In this document: one piece after another, positions 27,255 to 36,439 of the stretch
How the letters are laid out: each line of letters starts with the position of its first letter
Position numbering within the stretch: the stretch's first letter is position 1
Assembly (NCBI GenBank): GCA_024644085.1
Contig: JAHELS010000007.1
Location: 1 to 62,348, forward strand
Source: Rhodopirellula sp.
Lineage (GTDB): Bacteria > Planctomycetota > Planctomycetia > Pirellulales > Pirellulaceae
Direction of reading: 5' to 3'
Length of the DNA stretch: 62,348 bases
Program-made: the position numbers and the translations under genes
The notes under the pieces: model-generated
What the model was told of the DNA's origin: nothing
The model's input: the letters and a program-made list of their open reading frames with translations, nothing else
Database searches by the model: none

Positions 27255-30227
27255 TCAACGAAGGTGGACGCTTGGCTCGCCTTCCACAACCAGGTAACGG
27301 TTCGCGAATTCCAAATCGCGAAACACCTGCATTTGACCACTGGGCCAGCGAACTTCGATCTTGTCCAGATCGTGAACCTCGCCGAGCCCGAAATCGATCA
27401 CCGGCTCGTCCGCGCAGAGATAGCCATCGCCAGCAGTAACCCACTGCGTGAATTGCTGTCCGTCTAGCGTCGTTACGGTGACCCGAGCCCCGATTGCGTC
27501 GCGTTCACTTGCGGTGCCGACCAGCTCGAATTGAATCCAGCGACCCGACGTGCGCGTCTGGTTGTTCAGTAATGCCAGCGGCTCGTGCAAATGACCGATC
27601 AGAAAATCAAGCGCACCATCACGGTCAAAATCGATCATCGCGATCGAGCGGCCAAGGTAAAAGCCGTCCCAGTATCCAGAATCGTCCTCCACCGACACCG
27701 CTTCGAATCGATCGCCCAGGTTCACGAGTAACTGAGGAGGCATCTGAAACTCCTCGCCTTCCCTCCGCAAGTCAAAGACGTGGCCGTTGGTGAGAATCAA
27801 GTCGAGCCAACCGTTGCGATCGACATCGACTGCCTTGGTGCCAAATCCGATATACGGGAATGTCAGCCTATCGATTCCGTAACGAATCGCGAGGTCACGA
27901 AAAACGCCTCCCGGCGATTGCAAATAGTGATTTGCCGATTCTTTCGAGTAATTCGTGACATGCAAATCAAGGGAACCGTCGCGATCGAAGTCGCCCGTGG
28001 CAATCCCCATGCACGCTTCGGGTTCGCCGCTGAATCCGCTTGCGATTCCTCTCACACCGGCGCTGTTAATGAATTTGCCGTTGCCCGCCTGGACGAGAAA
28101 ATGATTGGAACGTGCGTCGTTGCCAACAAAAATTTCGTTGCTGCCGTCGCCATCAAAATCAGTCACGACGACCCCAAGGGAGGTTCCGGGGCTGGCCACA
28201 TCACGCGAAATCTCTCGGGACTGAAAGGTACCGTCGCCCTTGTTTTCAAACCAGCGATCGGATTGGGCGTAGTGCACAATGGGTGACGGTTGCCGTGGGA
28301 AGCCATCTTCGCCCGCCTCAGGTTGTTTGAACCCGCCCTTCATCTCGACGTAAATGCCTTCGAAGAGATCCGGCAATGAATCGGAGTTGATATCGGCAAT
28401 CGCCAAGGATGAGGTAAAGCGATCTTCCATCTCGCCCCACGAATTTGTCGAATCGCGAAACGTGCCGTCGCCGTTGTTAATCAGTAACCGATTGCGACCG
28501 AGGCTGCCGAGCAACAAGTCCGTGAATCCATCCTGGTTCACATCGCCTGCAGCGAGCCCCGATGAGTAGTTGAAGTCGTCTGCCCCGGCCACGTTCGTGA
28601 CGGCCTCAAACTGCCCGCCGAAATTGCGAAACAGCACGTTCGAGCGAATGCAGGCCTCGGTGGGTGGCTCCCCGGCACCTTGAGCCACGTAGAGGTCGGG
28701 CCATCCGTCAAGGTCATAGTCGACGACCGCGATTCCGCCGCCCATTAATTCGTGCAGCGGTATCGAGGCGAGATTGTTTTCAACATCTTGATACCACTGA
28801 AACTCGAGACCCACACCAGCGGCGACGTTGACCAATCGCGGTAGGGCGAGCTGATCGGCATGCGTTGCGGCCGGAACTTTCGGTGGTGAGGATCGGCGAA
28901 GCAGGTCAAGTGCGACTTCCGCACTGAACTGGTTCAGATCAATTCCAACCAGCGTCATCTTGCTCGCCATTCCAATCGCATCGGGATCCCGGCTCAATTG
29001 TGCGAGCTTTTGCGTGACAGCTGCCCGTGTACTGACTTCCGTGTCCGGAATATTCAACAATCTCCATCCGAGGGCCTCGAAAGGTCGACCGAGTTGGAGA
29101 AGCAGCGGAGGAAGCTCGCTGCTTCGACTCAGTTCCACTACTTGCTCCCCACTCTGTGGTGATTCCGTCACGATCGACTGCACCTGAAAAAGAAGTGCAC
29201 CGCGGTGGCGGAATTGTTCTCTTTTTTCGGGTTGATCGAGTGCCTCGAATACCTTGGCAAGCCGATGCACGCAGGTGAAATCGGTGGGGTCCCGGATCGC
29301 CGCCTCCAACAATGCTCTGGCGGAAGCTTCGTATTGATGCTGATCCAGGAAGTACGTGCCCAGCGCAACCCAATAGTCGCTGAATTCGCGTGCGTTGGGT
29401 CCACAGGTGGAATGCCACGTTGGGAAACCATCAAACATCTGGCTCTCGGCAAGCAATCGACCGTACATCGCGCAAGCTGCTGGCGAGTCATATCCCGCCT
29501 CGGCCACGGGGGATAGCTCCTGCAAAGCGAGACGGAACTCTCGCCGAGCGCTGTGCCACTTCGCCATCCCCAATCCAGGCTCGAAGTATTGCTCCGGGTT
29601 TTCGCGTGGCGGCAATGTGTATGGAAAGGCCTCGTTGCGTCGCGCAAGTGAAAGCATCTCGGTAAGGTTGGCCTTGCCGGCACGGCACAGCAGCTCTGCT
29701 TGCCATGACGCTTCTTGGCGCCGACCCACACGGTTGAGCAATTCCCACGCCTGGCGGCGCAGCCCCGTCACGCGATCATCATCAAGGGGGAAAGCTCCAA
29801 CGATCGTGAGAATCGCGTCCGCCGCCTTCGAAGGACGATCCAATTCAAGCAGCTGCTCAATTTGAATTTCAGTCGCCCGTCGGCCGAATCGGGATTGGAT
29901 GTCGATCGAAGCGGCGAGCTCAAACGAGGACTGGTGATTTCCCCGTGCTGCTTCGATCTCGCTCGCAATCAGTTTCGCGTCATCAAGTTCGGGATTCTGT
30001 AGGAGGGCTTGCGATGCCGACTCGGCCGCCGATTCGAAATCGCCGATCTCCAGCATGCGGCGTGCTCTTTGCACAAAGTCGCCGGAACGTTGCGCCTCGA
30101 CTGCTTCGCGGGCGGTTGGCTGTGAATTCGCCTGTGTGTTGCCGTCCCGGTTTCTGCCGCAGCCCGCGATCAACCACATGCCAACGATTGCGATGGAAAG
30201 ACGCACGGATCGCCGATGCGCAATCAT
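27255..30227 (-). CDS. TPR / FG-GAP repeat lipoprotein with ASPIC/UnbV (CRTAC1-like) domain
   Basis: 990 residues from the Met at 30227, which begins a signal peptide with lipobox LIAGC; upstream in-frame Met at 30488 would prepend 87 Pro/Ala/Thr-rich residues. Residues about 50-440 are TPR-like. From about 460, FG-GAP/VCBS blades repeat: GGIAVVDYDLDGWPDLYVAQG, AAGDVNQDGFTDLLLGSLG and VDVDRNGWLDLILTNGH, forming a Ca-binding beta-propeller. The end (GARVTVTTLDGQQ ... IEVRWPSGQMQVF) is the ASPIC/UnbV domain. Extracytoplasmic, ligand unknown; a family strongly expanded in planctomycetes. Lies upstream of mgtE on the same strand. Confidence 0.87.
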   Translation of the reverse strand: MIAHRRSVRLSIAIVGMWLIAGCGRNRDGNTQANSQPTAREAVEAQRSGDFVQRARRMLEIGDFESAAESASQALLQNPELDDAKLIASEIEAARGNHQSSFELAASIDIQSRFGRRATEIQIEQLLELDRPSKAADAILTIVGAFPLDDDRVTGLRRQAWELLNRVGRRQEASWQAELLCRAGKANLTEMLSLARRNEAFPYTLPPRENPEQYFEPGLGMAKWHSARREFRLALQELSPVAEAGYDSPAACAMYGRLLAESQMFDGFPTWHSTCGPNAREFSDYWVALGTYFLDQHQYEASARALLEAAIRDPTDFTCVHRLAKVFEALDQPEKREQFRHRGALLFQVQSIVTESPQSGEQVVELSRSSELPPLLLQLGRPFEALGWRLLNIPDTEVSTRAAVTQKLAQLSRDPDAIGMASKMTLVGIDLNQFSAEVALDLLRRSSPPKVPAATHADQLALPRLVNVAAGVGLEFQWYQDVENNLASIPLHELMGGGIAVVDYDLDGWPDLYVAQGAGEPPTEACIRSNVLFRNFGGQFEAVTNVAGADDFNYSSGLAAGDVNQDGFTDLLLGSLGRNRLLINNGDGTFRDSTNSWGEMEDRFTSSLAIADINSDSLPDLFEGIYVEMKGGFKQPEAGEDGFPRQPSPIVHYAQSDRWFENKGDGTFQSREISRDVASPGTSLGVVVTDFDGDGSNEIFVGNDARSNHFLVQAGNGKFINSAGVRGIASGFSGEPEACMGIATGDFDRDGSLDLHVTNYSKESANHYLQSPGGVFRDLAIRYGIDRLTFPYIGFGTKAVDVDRNGWLDLILTNGHVFDLRREGEEFQMPPQLLVNLGDRFEAVSVEDDSGYWDGFYLGRSIAMIDFDRDGALDFLIGHLHEPLALLNNQTRTSGRWIQFELVGTASERDAIGARVTVTTLDGQQFTQWVTAGDGYLCADEPVIDFGLGEVHDLDKIEVRWPSGQMQVFRDLEFANRYLVVEGEPSVHLR

Positions 30228-30444
30228 GCTCACACGAAAACTCAGAGTTGGGCGATGCGAAGGCAGTGACTCGAGAAACACAACCACGTGTTCCTCCGCG
30301 GTCAACCTACCATCGTACCCAGCGGTCGGTTGACGGGCACCAGCTGGAGCGGCCGCAGGCACTCCATGGGTAGTCCGGCAGGCGTCGCCGGGACGCGGCG
30401 TCGTCAATTCTGGGTGAGCGGCGGTGCCGGAGTGTCGGGAATTA

Positions 30445-31014
30445 TCAGTTGCTGACGCGTTCGACGTATTCGCCGGTGCGGGTGTCAACCTTGATCACGT
30501 TTCCGATTTTTATGAATCCGGGGACAACGAATTCGGCGCCGGTTTCCACTTTGGCCGGCTTGGTGACATTCGTCGCCGTGTCTCCCTTGGCGCCCGGGAC
30601 ACATTCAACGACCTCCAATTCGACCTGGTTGGGCGCCTCGACGATGATTGCGTTTCCATTGTAAAGAGTCATGGTGCATGCCATGCCGTCTTTGAGGTAC
30701 TTCCATATATCGCCTGCGACATCGGCGCTGACCTCGTACTGCTCGAAGGTGGTCTGGTGCATGAACACATAATCTTCGCCCTGGCGGTACAGGAACGACA
30801 CATCGGTCGTTTCCACATCCGCAGATTCGAGCGAGTCGCCCCCTTTGTAGGTACGGTCGAGCGTCGTTCCCCGGACCAGATTCTTCATCTTGCATTTGTA
30901 AAATGCATTTCCTTTGCCCGGTTTTACGAATTGCATATCGGTCATCAGGTAAGGCTCACCGTCAATCTGAACCTTGAGCCCTTTTCGGAAGTCGCTTGTG
31001 TTATAAGTAGCCAT
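30445..31014 (-). CDS. efp: Elongation factor P
   Basis: 189 residues, standard length. It binds ribosomes stalled at polyproline stretches. The KOW-like first domain ends with the loop FVKPGKGNAF, whose tip lysine K34 is the residue modified by beta-lysylation in gamma-proteobacteria; the two OB domains follow and the end GEYVERVSN is typical. The divergent neighbour is the EpmB-type aminomutase, which makes the modifying (R)-beta-lysine, so modification of K34 is strongly suggested. EpmA, the ligase, is not in the window. Confidence 0.97.
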   Translation of the reverse strand: MATYNTSDFRKGLKVQIDGEPYLMTDMQFVKPGKGNAFYKCKMKNLVRGTTLDRTYKGGDSLESADVETTDVSFLYRQGEDYVFMHQTTFEQYEVSADVAGDIWKYLKDGMACTMTLYNGNAIIVEAPNQVELEVVECVPGAKGDTATNVTKPAKVETGAEFVVPGFIKIGNVIKVDTRTGEYVERVSN

Positions 31015-31081
31015 GGGAATGATGGCTCCATCGTTCGAGTCGGAGTATGAAATCAGGGGCCCGGCGCTGATTCACCCGCCA

Positions 31082-32215
31082 ATGACAAAAGCGATGCAAA
31101 ACAGATCGAGCAGCCAATCGGCTGAGATTCTAGCGAGGCGAGACGATTTTGTCCCGACCGCTTTGAACGCCCCAGAAACGGCCGCTGCAACGCCGCCAAG
31201 CGATTGGCAGACGGCGATGAAACGTGCCGTGCGGTCCTCGGCCGAGCTTCGCAGAATCCTCGATTTGCCCGCCGCAAGAGGCGTCACCGCGGAACAGTCT
31301 TTTCCAACGTTCGTGCCCTGGGAATTCATCCGCCGCATCCGTCCGGGCGACGAAAACGACCCACTTCTGAAACAGGTGCTTCCGCAACCTGGCGAGGACT
31401 CGATCGAGGACGAACAAGACGATTATCCCGCCTTCAGTGCCGATCCGGTGGGTGACCTCGACGCGGCCGTCGCCAGCGGTTTGCTTCACAAGTACCACGG
31501 CCGCGCGCTGATGATCACCAGCGGCGCCTGCGGTGTGCATTGTCGCTACTGTTTTCGACGTGAGTTTCCCTACTCGCAGGTCTGCTCGTCAACGGATCAA
31601 TGGCGACCTGCTGTCGAGTACATTCGCCGGCATACCGAAATTGACGAAGTCCTGTTGAGCGGAGGAGACCCGTTGACGATGGTCGACTCATCGATCGAGC
31701 GGCTGATGGATGCGATCGAGTCGATTCCACACGTGCGTCGATTGCGCATTCATTCGCGGATGCCGATCGTGATCCCACAGCGGCTCACCAAGTCACTGGT
31801 GAGCCGTTTGACGTCAAGCCGATTGGCGATCTGGTTCGTCGTCCACGTCAATCATCCCAATGAACTTGATGCCGATCTGCTCGCGCGATTAGGGGCATTG
31901 GTTCGCGCGGGCATCCCGGTTTTGAATCAGGCTGTTTTGCTTCGCGGTGTTAACGACGACGCAGCGACCCTGATTGAACTTTGCCGTAAACTTGTGGATC
32001 ATCGGATTCAACCTTATTACCTTCATCAGCTCGACCGCGTACGAGGTGCGTCTCACTTTGAGGTGTCGGTCGCCAAGGGGACCCGCTTGATGCGGGTCCT
32101 GCGCGCCTCGCTTCCTGGATATGCGGTCCCCACATATGTCCGCGAAGAACCGGGGGCCGATTCGAAGACGCTCCTGCCGATTAGTCGAGAGCTTTCTGGT
32201 AAACGATGTACCTGA
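31082..32215 (+). CDS. epmB: EF-P beta-lysylation enzyme, lysine 2,3-aminomutase-type radical SAM protein
   Basis: 377 residues from the Met at 31082. The first in-frame ATG (31013) overlaps the efp start codon on the other strand and leaves no room for an efp promoter, so a downstream start is preferred (31082 or 31094). The radical SAM cluster motif CGVHCRYCFRREFPY (about residue 148), SGGDPL, HSRMPIVIP and PYYLHQLDRVRGASHFEV match EpmB/KamA. It converts L-alpha-lysine to (R)-beta-lysine for EF-P. The stop overlaps the ABC permease start by 10 bases. Confidence 0.93.
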   Translation: MTKAMQNRSSSQSAEILARRDDFVPTALNAPETAAATPPSDWQTAMKRAVRSSAELRRILDLPAARGVTAEQSFPTFVPWEFIRRIRPGDENDPLLKQVLPQPGEDSIEDEQDDYPAFSADPVGDLDAAVASGLLHKYHGRALMITSGACGVHCRYCFRREFPYSQVCSSTDQWRPAVEYIRRHTEIDEVLLSGGDPLTMVDSSIERLMDAIESIPHVRRLRIHSRMPIVIPQRLTKSLVSRLTSSRLAIWFVVHVNHPNELDADLLARLGALVRAGIPVLNQAVLLRGVNDDAATLIELCRKLVDHRIQPYYLHQLDRVRGASHFEVSVAKGTRLMRVLRASLPGYAVPTYVREEPGADSKTLLPISRELSGKRCT

Positions 32216-33843
32216 CCGAAAACCCTGTATTGCAACGAGAGTTGTTGGTCAACTTACGGACCAACCGCGCGTTCTTGCTGCTGGCGATTTACCAGCTGTT
32301 GCTCGCGGCGGTTGTGTTGGTCGCATGGCCGACCGACGAGCGGCTTGATTTGACAACGAATCCACGTTCCGCGCAAAAACTCGTCAATTTGTTCTTCCTC
32401 GGTCAGTATGTCATTGCCTCTTTGATGGCGCCGAGTTTCGCGGCGGGGGCGATCACGGGCGAAAAGGAACGACATACGTATGAAATGTTGTTGGCCAGTC
32501 CGTTGCGACCCGGCGCGATCGTGCTTGGGAAGATGGTCGCGTCTCTGACGCACCTTGGCATGTTGATTCTGGCATCGCTGCCGATCATCGTGCTTTGTCT
32601 GCCGCTGGGCGGAGTGAGTGTTTACGAAGTCCTGGCGGCCTATCTCGGGCTGATCGTCTCGGTGGTTCTGTTCGGGGCGATCGGCGTTTTTTGCAGCAGT
32701 TACTTTTCGCGGACGAGTAACTCGCTTGTCGTCAGCTACCTTGTGATTCTACCGCTGGTGATCATGGCGGTGATGTTTTGGCGCGCACTCGAGGGCGACG
32801 GCGAACTGCGATTGAAGGTCGCCGTTCTAGTCGTGCCTTCATTTGTGCTCTCGGCCGTCATATTGATGTGTGCTGCCGCGGCCGGTCGGATGTTGTATCC
32901 GCCCGATGTGGGTAGTGAAGGAAAAGAGGTGATCGATCTCGAGAAAGAATCCGAGGAAGCCGTGGGGCTCGTGATTCAACCGGACCAGTTCCCCGATCGA
33001 CTTTTCGCACCGCCCAAGAAACAGGAGTTGATGCCCGACGGCCGCAATCCGGTCTACGACAAGGAGATTCACAGCGAGATTTTCAGCCAGGGGACGCTGA
33101 TGTTGCGGCTGGTGATCCAGATCAGCATGCTGCTGGCGATTCCCTTGATGGGCGTATTTCTGTTTTGGCAGATCGAGCGTTGCGCATGGTTCTCGGTCTA
33201 CGTGATTGTCTTCAACATGTTGGTCGGACCGGTATTCCTGGCCGGCAGCATGACGAGCGAACGTGAGCGACAAACGCTGGATCTGCTGCTGACGACCACG
33301 TTGACGCCGTGGCAAATCCTGTCGGGAAAATTTGTCGTCGGTTTTCGAATATCGGCCGTGTTGACGTCATTCCTGCTTTGGCCATTGCTGTTGGGAACGG
33401 CGTTGAACATGAGTTTCTGGACCAATTGGCTTTCGGTGGTTGCGATGTTCGCGGTCGTTGCGATGGTGTGTCTTGTCAATTCGGTCGTCGCATTGGTCTG
33501 CTCGCTTTTTACCAAGCGAACATCGATCGCCCTGCTGAGCACCTATGTCGTGCTGTTGCTCCTGTATGTAGCTCCGCCGGCTGTGATTTCACTGATGGAG
33601 ATCCTTGAGTTTTCCTCGGCACGTATCGCAAGGATGGAGTGGATTGGAATCACCAGCCCCTTCTCTGCTCTGTTCGCGATCCCGCTGGATGAAAACTTGA
33701 AACGGGAATTTGATGACACGCCTGCAAACGTGGGGAACATCAAGGTTGTGATTGGCTATTTTCTTTTCAGCGCGGTTCTGCTCGCCGCTTCGACTGCTGC
33801 GATGGTCGCACGACTGCGGGCACGCCGCGGTTTGTCCGAGTGA
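32206..33843 (+). CDS. ABC-2 type transporter permease, duplicated
   Basis: 545 residues with about 12 membrane helices in two related halves. Each half has the same amphipathic motif: GAITGEKERHTYEMLLASPL near 84-103 and GSMTSERERQTLDLLLTTTL near 347-366. This repeat indicates a fused or duplicated NosY/ABC-2 permease. A hydrophilic Glu-rich loop lies at about 240-290. It starts inside the epmB coding end (10-base overlap), so both are translated from one message. No ATPase partner is adjacent, so the cognate ATP-binding protein must be elsewhere. Substrate unknown. Confidence 0.83.
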   Translation: MYLTENPVLQRELLVNLRTNRAFLLLAIYQLLLAAVVLVAWPTDERLDLTTNPRSAQKLVNLFFLGQYVIASLMAPSFAAGAITGEKERHTYEMLLASPLRPGAIVLGKMVASLTHLGMLILASLPIIVLCLPLGGVSVYEVLAAYLGLIVSVVLFGAIGVFCSSYFSRTSNSLVVSYLVILPLVIMAVMFWRALEGDGELRLKVAVLVVPSFVLSAVILMCAAAAGRMLYPPDVGSEGKEVIDLEKESEEAVGLVIQPDQFPDRLFAPPKKQELMPDGRNPVYDKEIHSEIFSQGTLMLRLVIQISMLLAIPLMGVFLFWQIERCAWFSVYVIVFNMLVGPVFLAGSMTSERERQTLDLLLTTTLTPWQILSGKFVVGFRISAVLTSFLLWPLLLGTALNMSFWTNWLSVVAMFAVVAMVCLVNSVVALVCSLFTKRTSIALLSTYVVLLLLYVAPPAVISLMEILEFSSARIARMEWIGITSPFSALFAIPLDENLKREFDDTPANVGNIKVVIGYFLFSAVLLAASTAAMVARLRARRGLSE

Positions 33844-33876
33844 GATCGAGCCCCTTCTCTCCCGGCGACCGGTGCA

Positions 33877-34725
33877 ATGAATCGCGAGTTATTGACGACT
33901 GACCGACCGTACCTGGTGGTCGACGAGTTCGAGGCAGACGGACTTGGCGGCCAGGTCGCAACCACGACGATCTTTCTGACCGTCTCGGAGTGTCCCGTGG
34001 GATGCAATATGTGCGATCTTTATCGCAATACGTTGACGACCCCAACTCCGCCTGGATCGGTGCCAATTCAAATGGACGCTGCCTTGGCGGGGAAAGGCGA
34101 GTCCCGTTGGCTCAAACTGTACAACAGCGGAAATTTTTTTGATCCGCGCAGCATCCCGCCTTCCGATTACTCCGCGATCGCGCGGCGATGCGATCAGTTT
34201 TCGCGAGTTGTCGTCGAGAACCACCCCAGATTTGGCGCCGTTCGTCTGAAACAATTCCGAGGTCTCCTCGAGACGCGGCTCGAGGTTGCCGTCGGATTGG
34301 AAACGGTCCAGCCACGCTGGCTCGATCGGATGGGCAAGCGCATGTCACGTGATGATTTCGACCGGTATGCACGTTGGTTACTGAGCGAACAGGTCGACCT
34401 TCGAGTTTTTCTGATCGTTGGAATGCCGGGAGTGTCGCAGCGCGAAGCATTACGGTGGGCAAGATTATCAGCCCGCCATGCCGTGGCATGCGGGGCCCGC
34501 CACATCAGCATGATTCCCGCTCGTCACGGGCACGGCTGGAACGGTCGTGCCGGCGAACTGCCGGAAATCTCCCTGGATGCATTGGTCGAGCTCGCGAGTG
34601 AGTCGATCGCCGATGCCGATGGGCGTGCCGTTGTCACGATCGATCTGTGGGGTTTCGATCCCGATACGCCGAGTGTCGACGCATTGCGACGCCTCAATCT
34701 TGACCAGGGGACAAGATCGCCATGA
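33877..34725 (+). CDS. Radical SAM protein (Elp3/RaSEA-like)
   Basis: 282 residues. The cluster motif is C39-x3-C43-x2-C46 (CPVGCNMC). After it, LKLYNSGNFFDPRSIPPSDY is the sugar-/SAM-binding strand typical of the Elp3/MiaB branch (the SGNFFDPR block resembles archaeosine-type RaSEA proteins). VAVGLETVQPRWLDRMGKRM and FLIVGMPGVSQREAL complete the partial TIM barrel. Reaction unknown. Its TGA overlaps the ATG of the flavin halogenase-like gene (ATGA), so the pair is translationally coupled and probably works together. Confidence 0.85.
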   Translation: MNRELLTTDRPYLVVDEFEADGLGGQVATTTIFLTVSECPVGCNMCDLYRNTLTTPTPPGSVPIQMDAALAGKGESRWLKLYNSGNFFDPRSIPPSDYSAIARRCDQFSRVVVENHPRFGAVRLKQFRGLLETRLEVAVGLETVQPRWLDRMGKRMSRDDFDRYARWLLSEQVDLRVFLIVGMPGVSQREALRWARLSARHAVACGARHISMIPARHGHGWNGRAGELPEISLDALVELASESIADADGRAVVTIDLWGFDPDTPSVDALRRLNLDQGTRSP

Positions 34726-36176
34726 AGGTGCGCGTCGACGTTGCAATTATCGGTTCGGGATTTTCCGGTTCGATTCTCGCCTGGATTCTCGCGACATTGA
34801 ACGTGCGAGTCGCTGTGATCGACTCAGCTGTTCATCCACGATTCTCGATCGGTGAATCGTCGACTCCGATTGCCGACACAATCCTTCGGCGGCTCGGAGC
34901 AACCTATCAATTGCCTGAACTCGCTTCGCTTTCCAGTTGGGGAAGTTGGCGCCGTGATTACCCCGACGTGGCGTGCGGTCGAAAACGGGGATTCAGCTAC
35001 TACGTGCACGATCATGGCGAGCCGTTCAACGAGGTTTCAATGGGCGCTCGAAGTCTGCTCGTGGCCGCGAGCGCAAGCGACGCCGTTGCCGATACGCATT
35101 GGTACCGCGCCGAGGTCGATCGATTCTTTTTTGAGCGTGCCGTCACCGCGGGAGCGATCGATTTGACCGGCCACCATGTTGTTGCCCACGAGGAATCCGT
35201 CGACAGTTCTCGTTACGAGACTCATTGTATGGGACAACGAAAAATTGTCGTTGATTCCGAGTGGGTGATCGATGCGTCAGGCCATGGGGGAGTGCTCGCG
35301 AAATTGACCGGGGCCAAGAGTCGAATCGACGAACTGAAAACACGCACGCATGCGACCTACGGGCACTACACCGACGTTGGGAGCTGGACAGAGTTACTCA
35401 AGGGCCGGGGGATCTCGTCCGGTGCCGATCCTTTCAACGGAGATGATGCCGCGCAACATCACTTGCTCGGTCAAGGTTGGCTTTGGATGCTTCGATTCAA
35501 CAATGGTGTGACCAGCGTCGGGTACACCGCCCCGATGTCCGAATCACTCGATTGGTCTGGTTATCCCTCCATCGAGCGGCTGATGCGCGACGCGAAATTG
35601 ATCGGACCATCGCATCGCCCATGCACCACGGGGCGCTTGCAACGTTTCTTTGACCCAGTGGTCGACACGCGGCGGATCATGTTGCCGAGCTCGGCGGTGA
35701 CAATCGATCCGCTGCACAGCACCGGGATTGCCCTCGCGCTGGCAGGTGTTGAGCGCATCGTGGGGATCCTCTCTTGTGCCGACATGGTTGCTCGGAGAGA
35801 CAAGATAGACCTCTACCGCACGTGCCTTTTCGGCGAAGTGCGGCTGATCGACCGTCTGGTCAGCACAGCCTACGCGACGATTGGCGATTTCCAAAGGTTC
35901 ACAGTTGCCTGCATGCTTTATTTTGCCGGTGCAATCCGATGCGAAGAACGAATCCAGCGTGATGACACATGGATGCAATTGTGGAGCGCCGACGACCCGG
36001 AGTTTGTTGAGTTTGTCGACTGGGCCTGCGACTTGGTGGGGGATTGTCGTCAGTTGGATTTCGAGGATTGCATCCGTCAACGACTGCGGCAATGGAACAC
36101 GGCGGGCTTGATGGATCCGGACGTCGCAAACCGTTATGCCTACACTGTGACCAAAAAAGAAATAGCTACCAAATAA
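34722..36176 (+). CDS. Flavin-dependent halogenase-like oxidoreductase
   Basis: 484 residues. FAD-binding IIGSGFSGSILAWIL (GxGxxG) opens the protein. GESSTPIADTILRRLG is the GESxxP-like block of flavin halogenases and geranylgeranyl-reductase-like enzymes, and GRKRGFSYYVHDHG also matches that group. The halogenase WxWxIP motif is WLWML here (about 253), so halogenation is not assured and monooxygenase or reductase activity is possible. Coupled to the radical SAM gene by a 4-base overlap. The last residues (KKEIATK) are encoded within an 18-base tandem repeat that continues past the stop. Confidence 0.8.
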   Translation: MKVRVDVAIIGSGFSGSILAWILATLNVRVAVIDSAVHPRFSIGESSTPIADTILRRLGATYQLPELASLSSWGSWRRDYPDVACGRKRGFSYYVHDHGEPFNEVSMGARSLLVAASASDAVADTHWYRAEVDRFFFERAVTAGAIDLTGHHVVAHEESVDSSRYETHCMGQRKIVVDSEWVIDASGHGGVLAKLTGAKSRIDELKTRTHATYGHYTDVGSWTELLKGRGISSGADPFNGDDAAQHHLLGQGWLWMLRFNNGVTSVGYTAPMSESLDWSGYPSIERLMRDAKLIGPSHRPCTTGRLQRFFDPVVDTRRIMLPSSAVTIDPLHSTGIALALAGVERIVGILSCADMVARRDKIDLYRTCLFGEVRLIDRLVSTAYATIGDFQRFTVACMLYFAGAIRCEERIQRDDTWMQLWSADDPEFVEFVDWACDLVGDCRQLDFEDCIRQRLRQWNTAGLMDPDVANRYAYTVTKKEIATK

Positions 36177-36256
36177 GCGATAGCGACCAAAAAAGAAATA
36201 GCGACCAAATAACGAACATCGATCAAATAGGGAACAGCTTCCAAACAAGGATAAGA
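36149..36256 (+). repeat. Six degenerate 18-base tandem repeats spanning the halogenase-like stop codon
   Basis: Six 18-base units start at 36149, 36167, 36185, 36203, 36221 and 36239. Units one and three are identical (GACCAAAAAAGAAATAGC); the rest keep the pattern nACCAAAnAAnnnAnAnC with drift. The gene's TAA lies in unit two, so the repeat forms both the last codons and the 3' untranslated part. The AT-rich composition contrasts with the surroundings. Origin is probably slippage; a role in mRNA 3' end or DNA structure is open. Confidence 0.85.
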
Positions 36257-36439
36257 ATCAATCCCTTGGTACCTATTTGCGAGCGGATGAGACACCAATA
36301 TTGAGGGATTGTGGCCAAACGCAAAGCCGCCAGCAGGGTTGCAGGGTATAACGGAGGTAGGAGCTCAAAGGTGGATCGGTTCGTGACGTCAGATTGAAAC
36401 GGCCACCACCGCGCTTCGTCATCCGATTTCTGAGTGGAT

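Noticed and set aside
35544..36248. Minus-strand frame with repeated Phe-Gly residues
   Set aside because: It is the antisense of the 18-base repeats and the halogenase-like gene.
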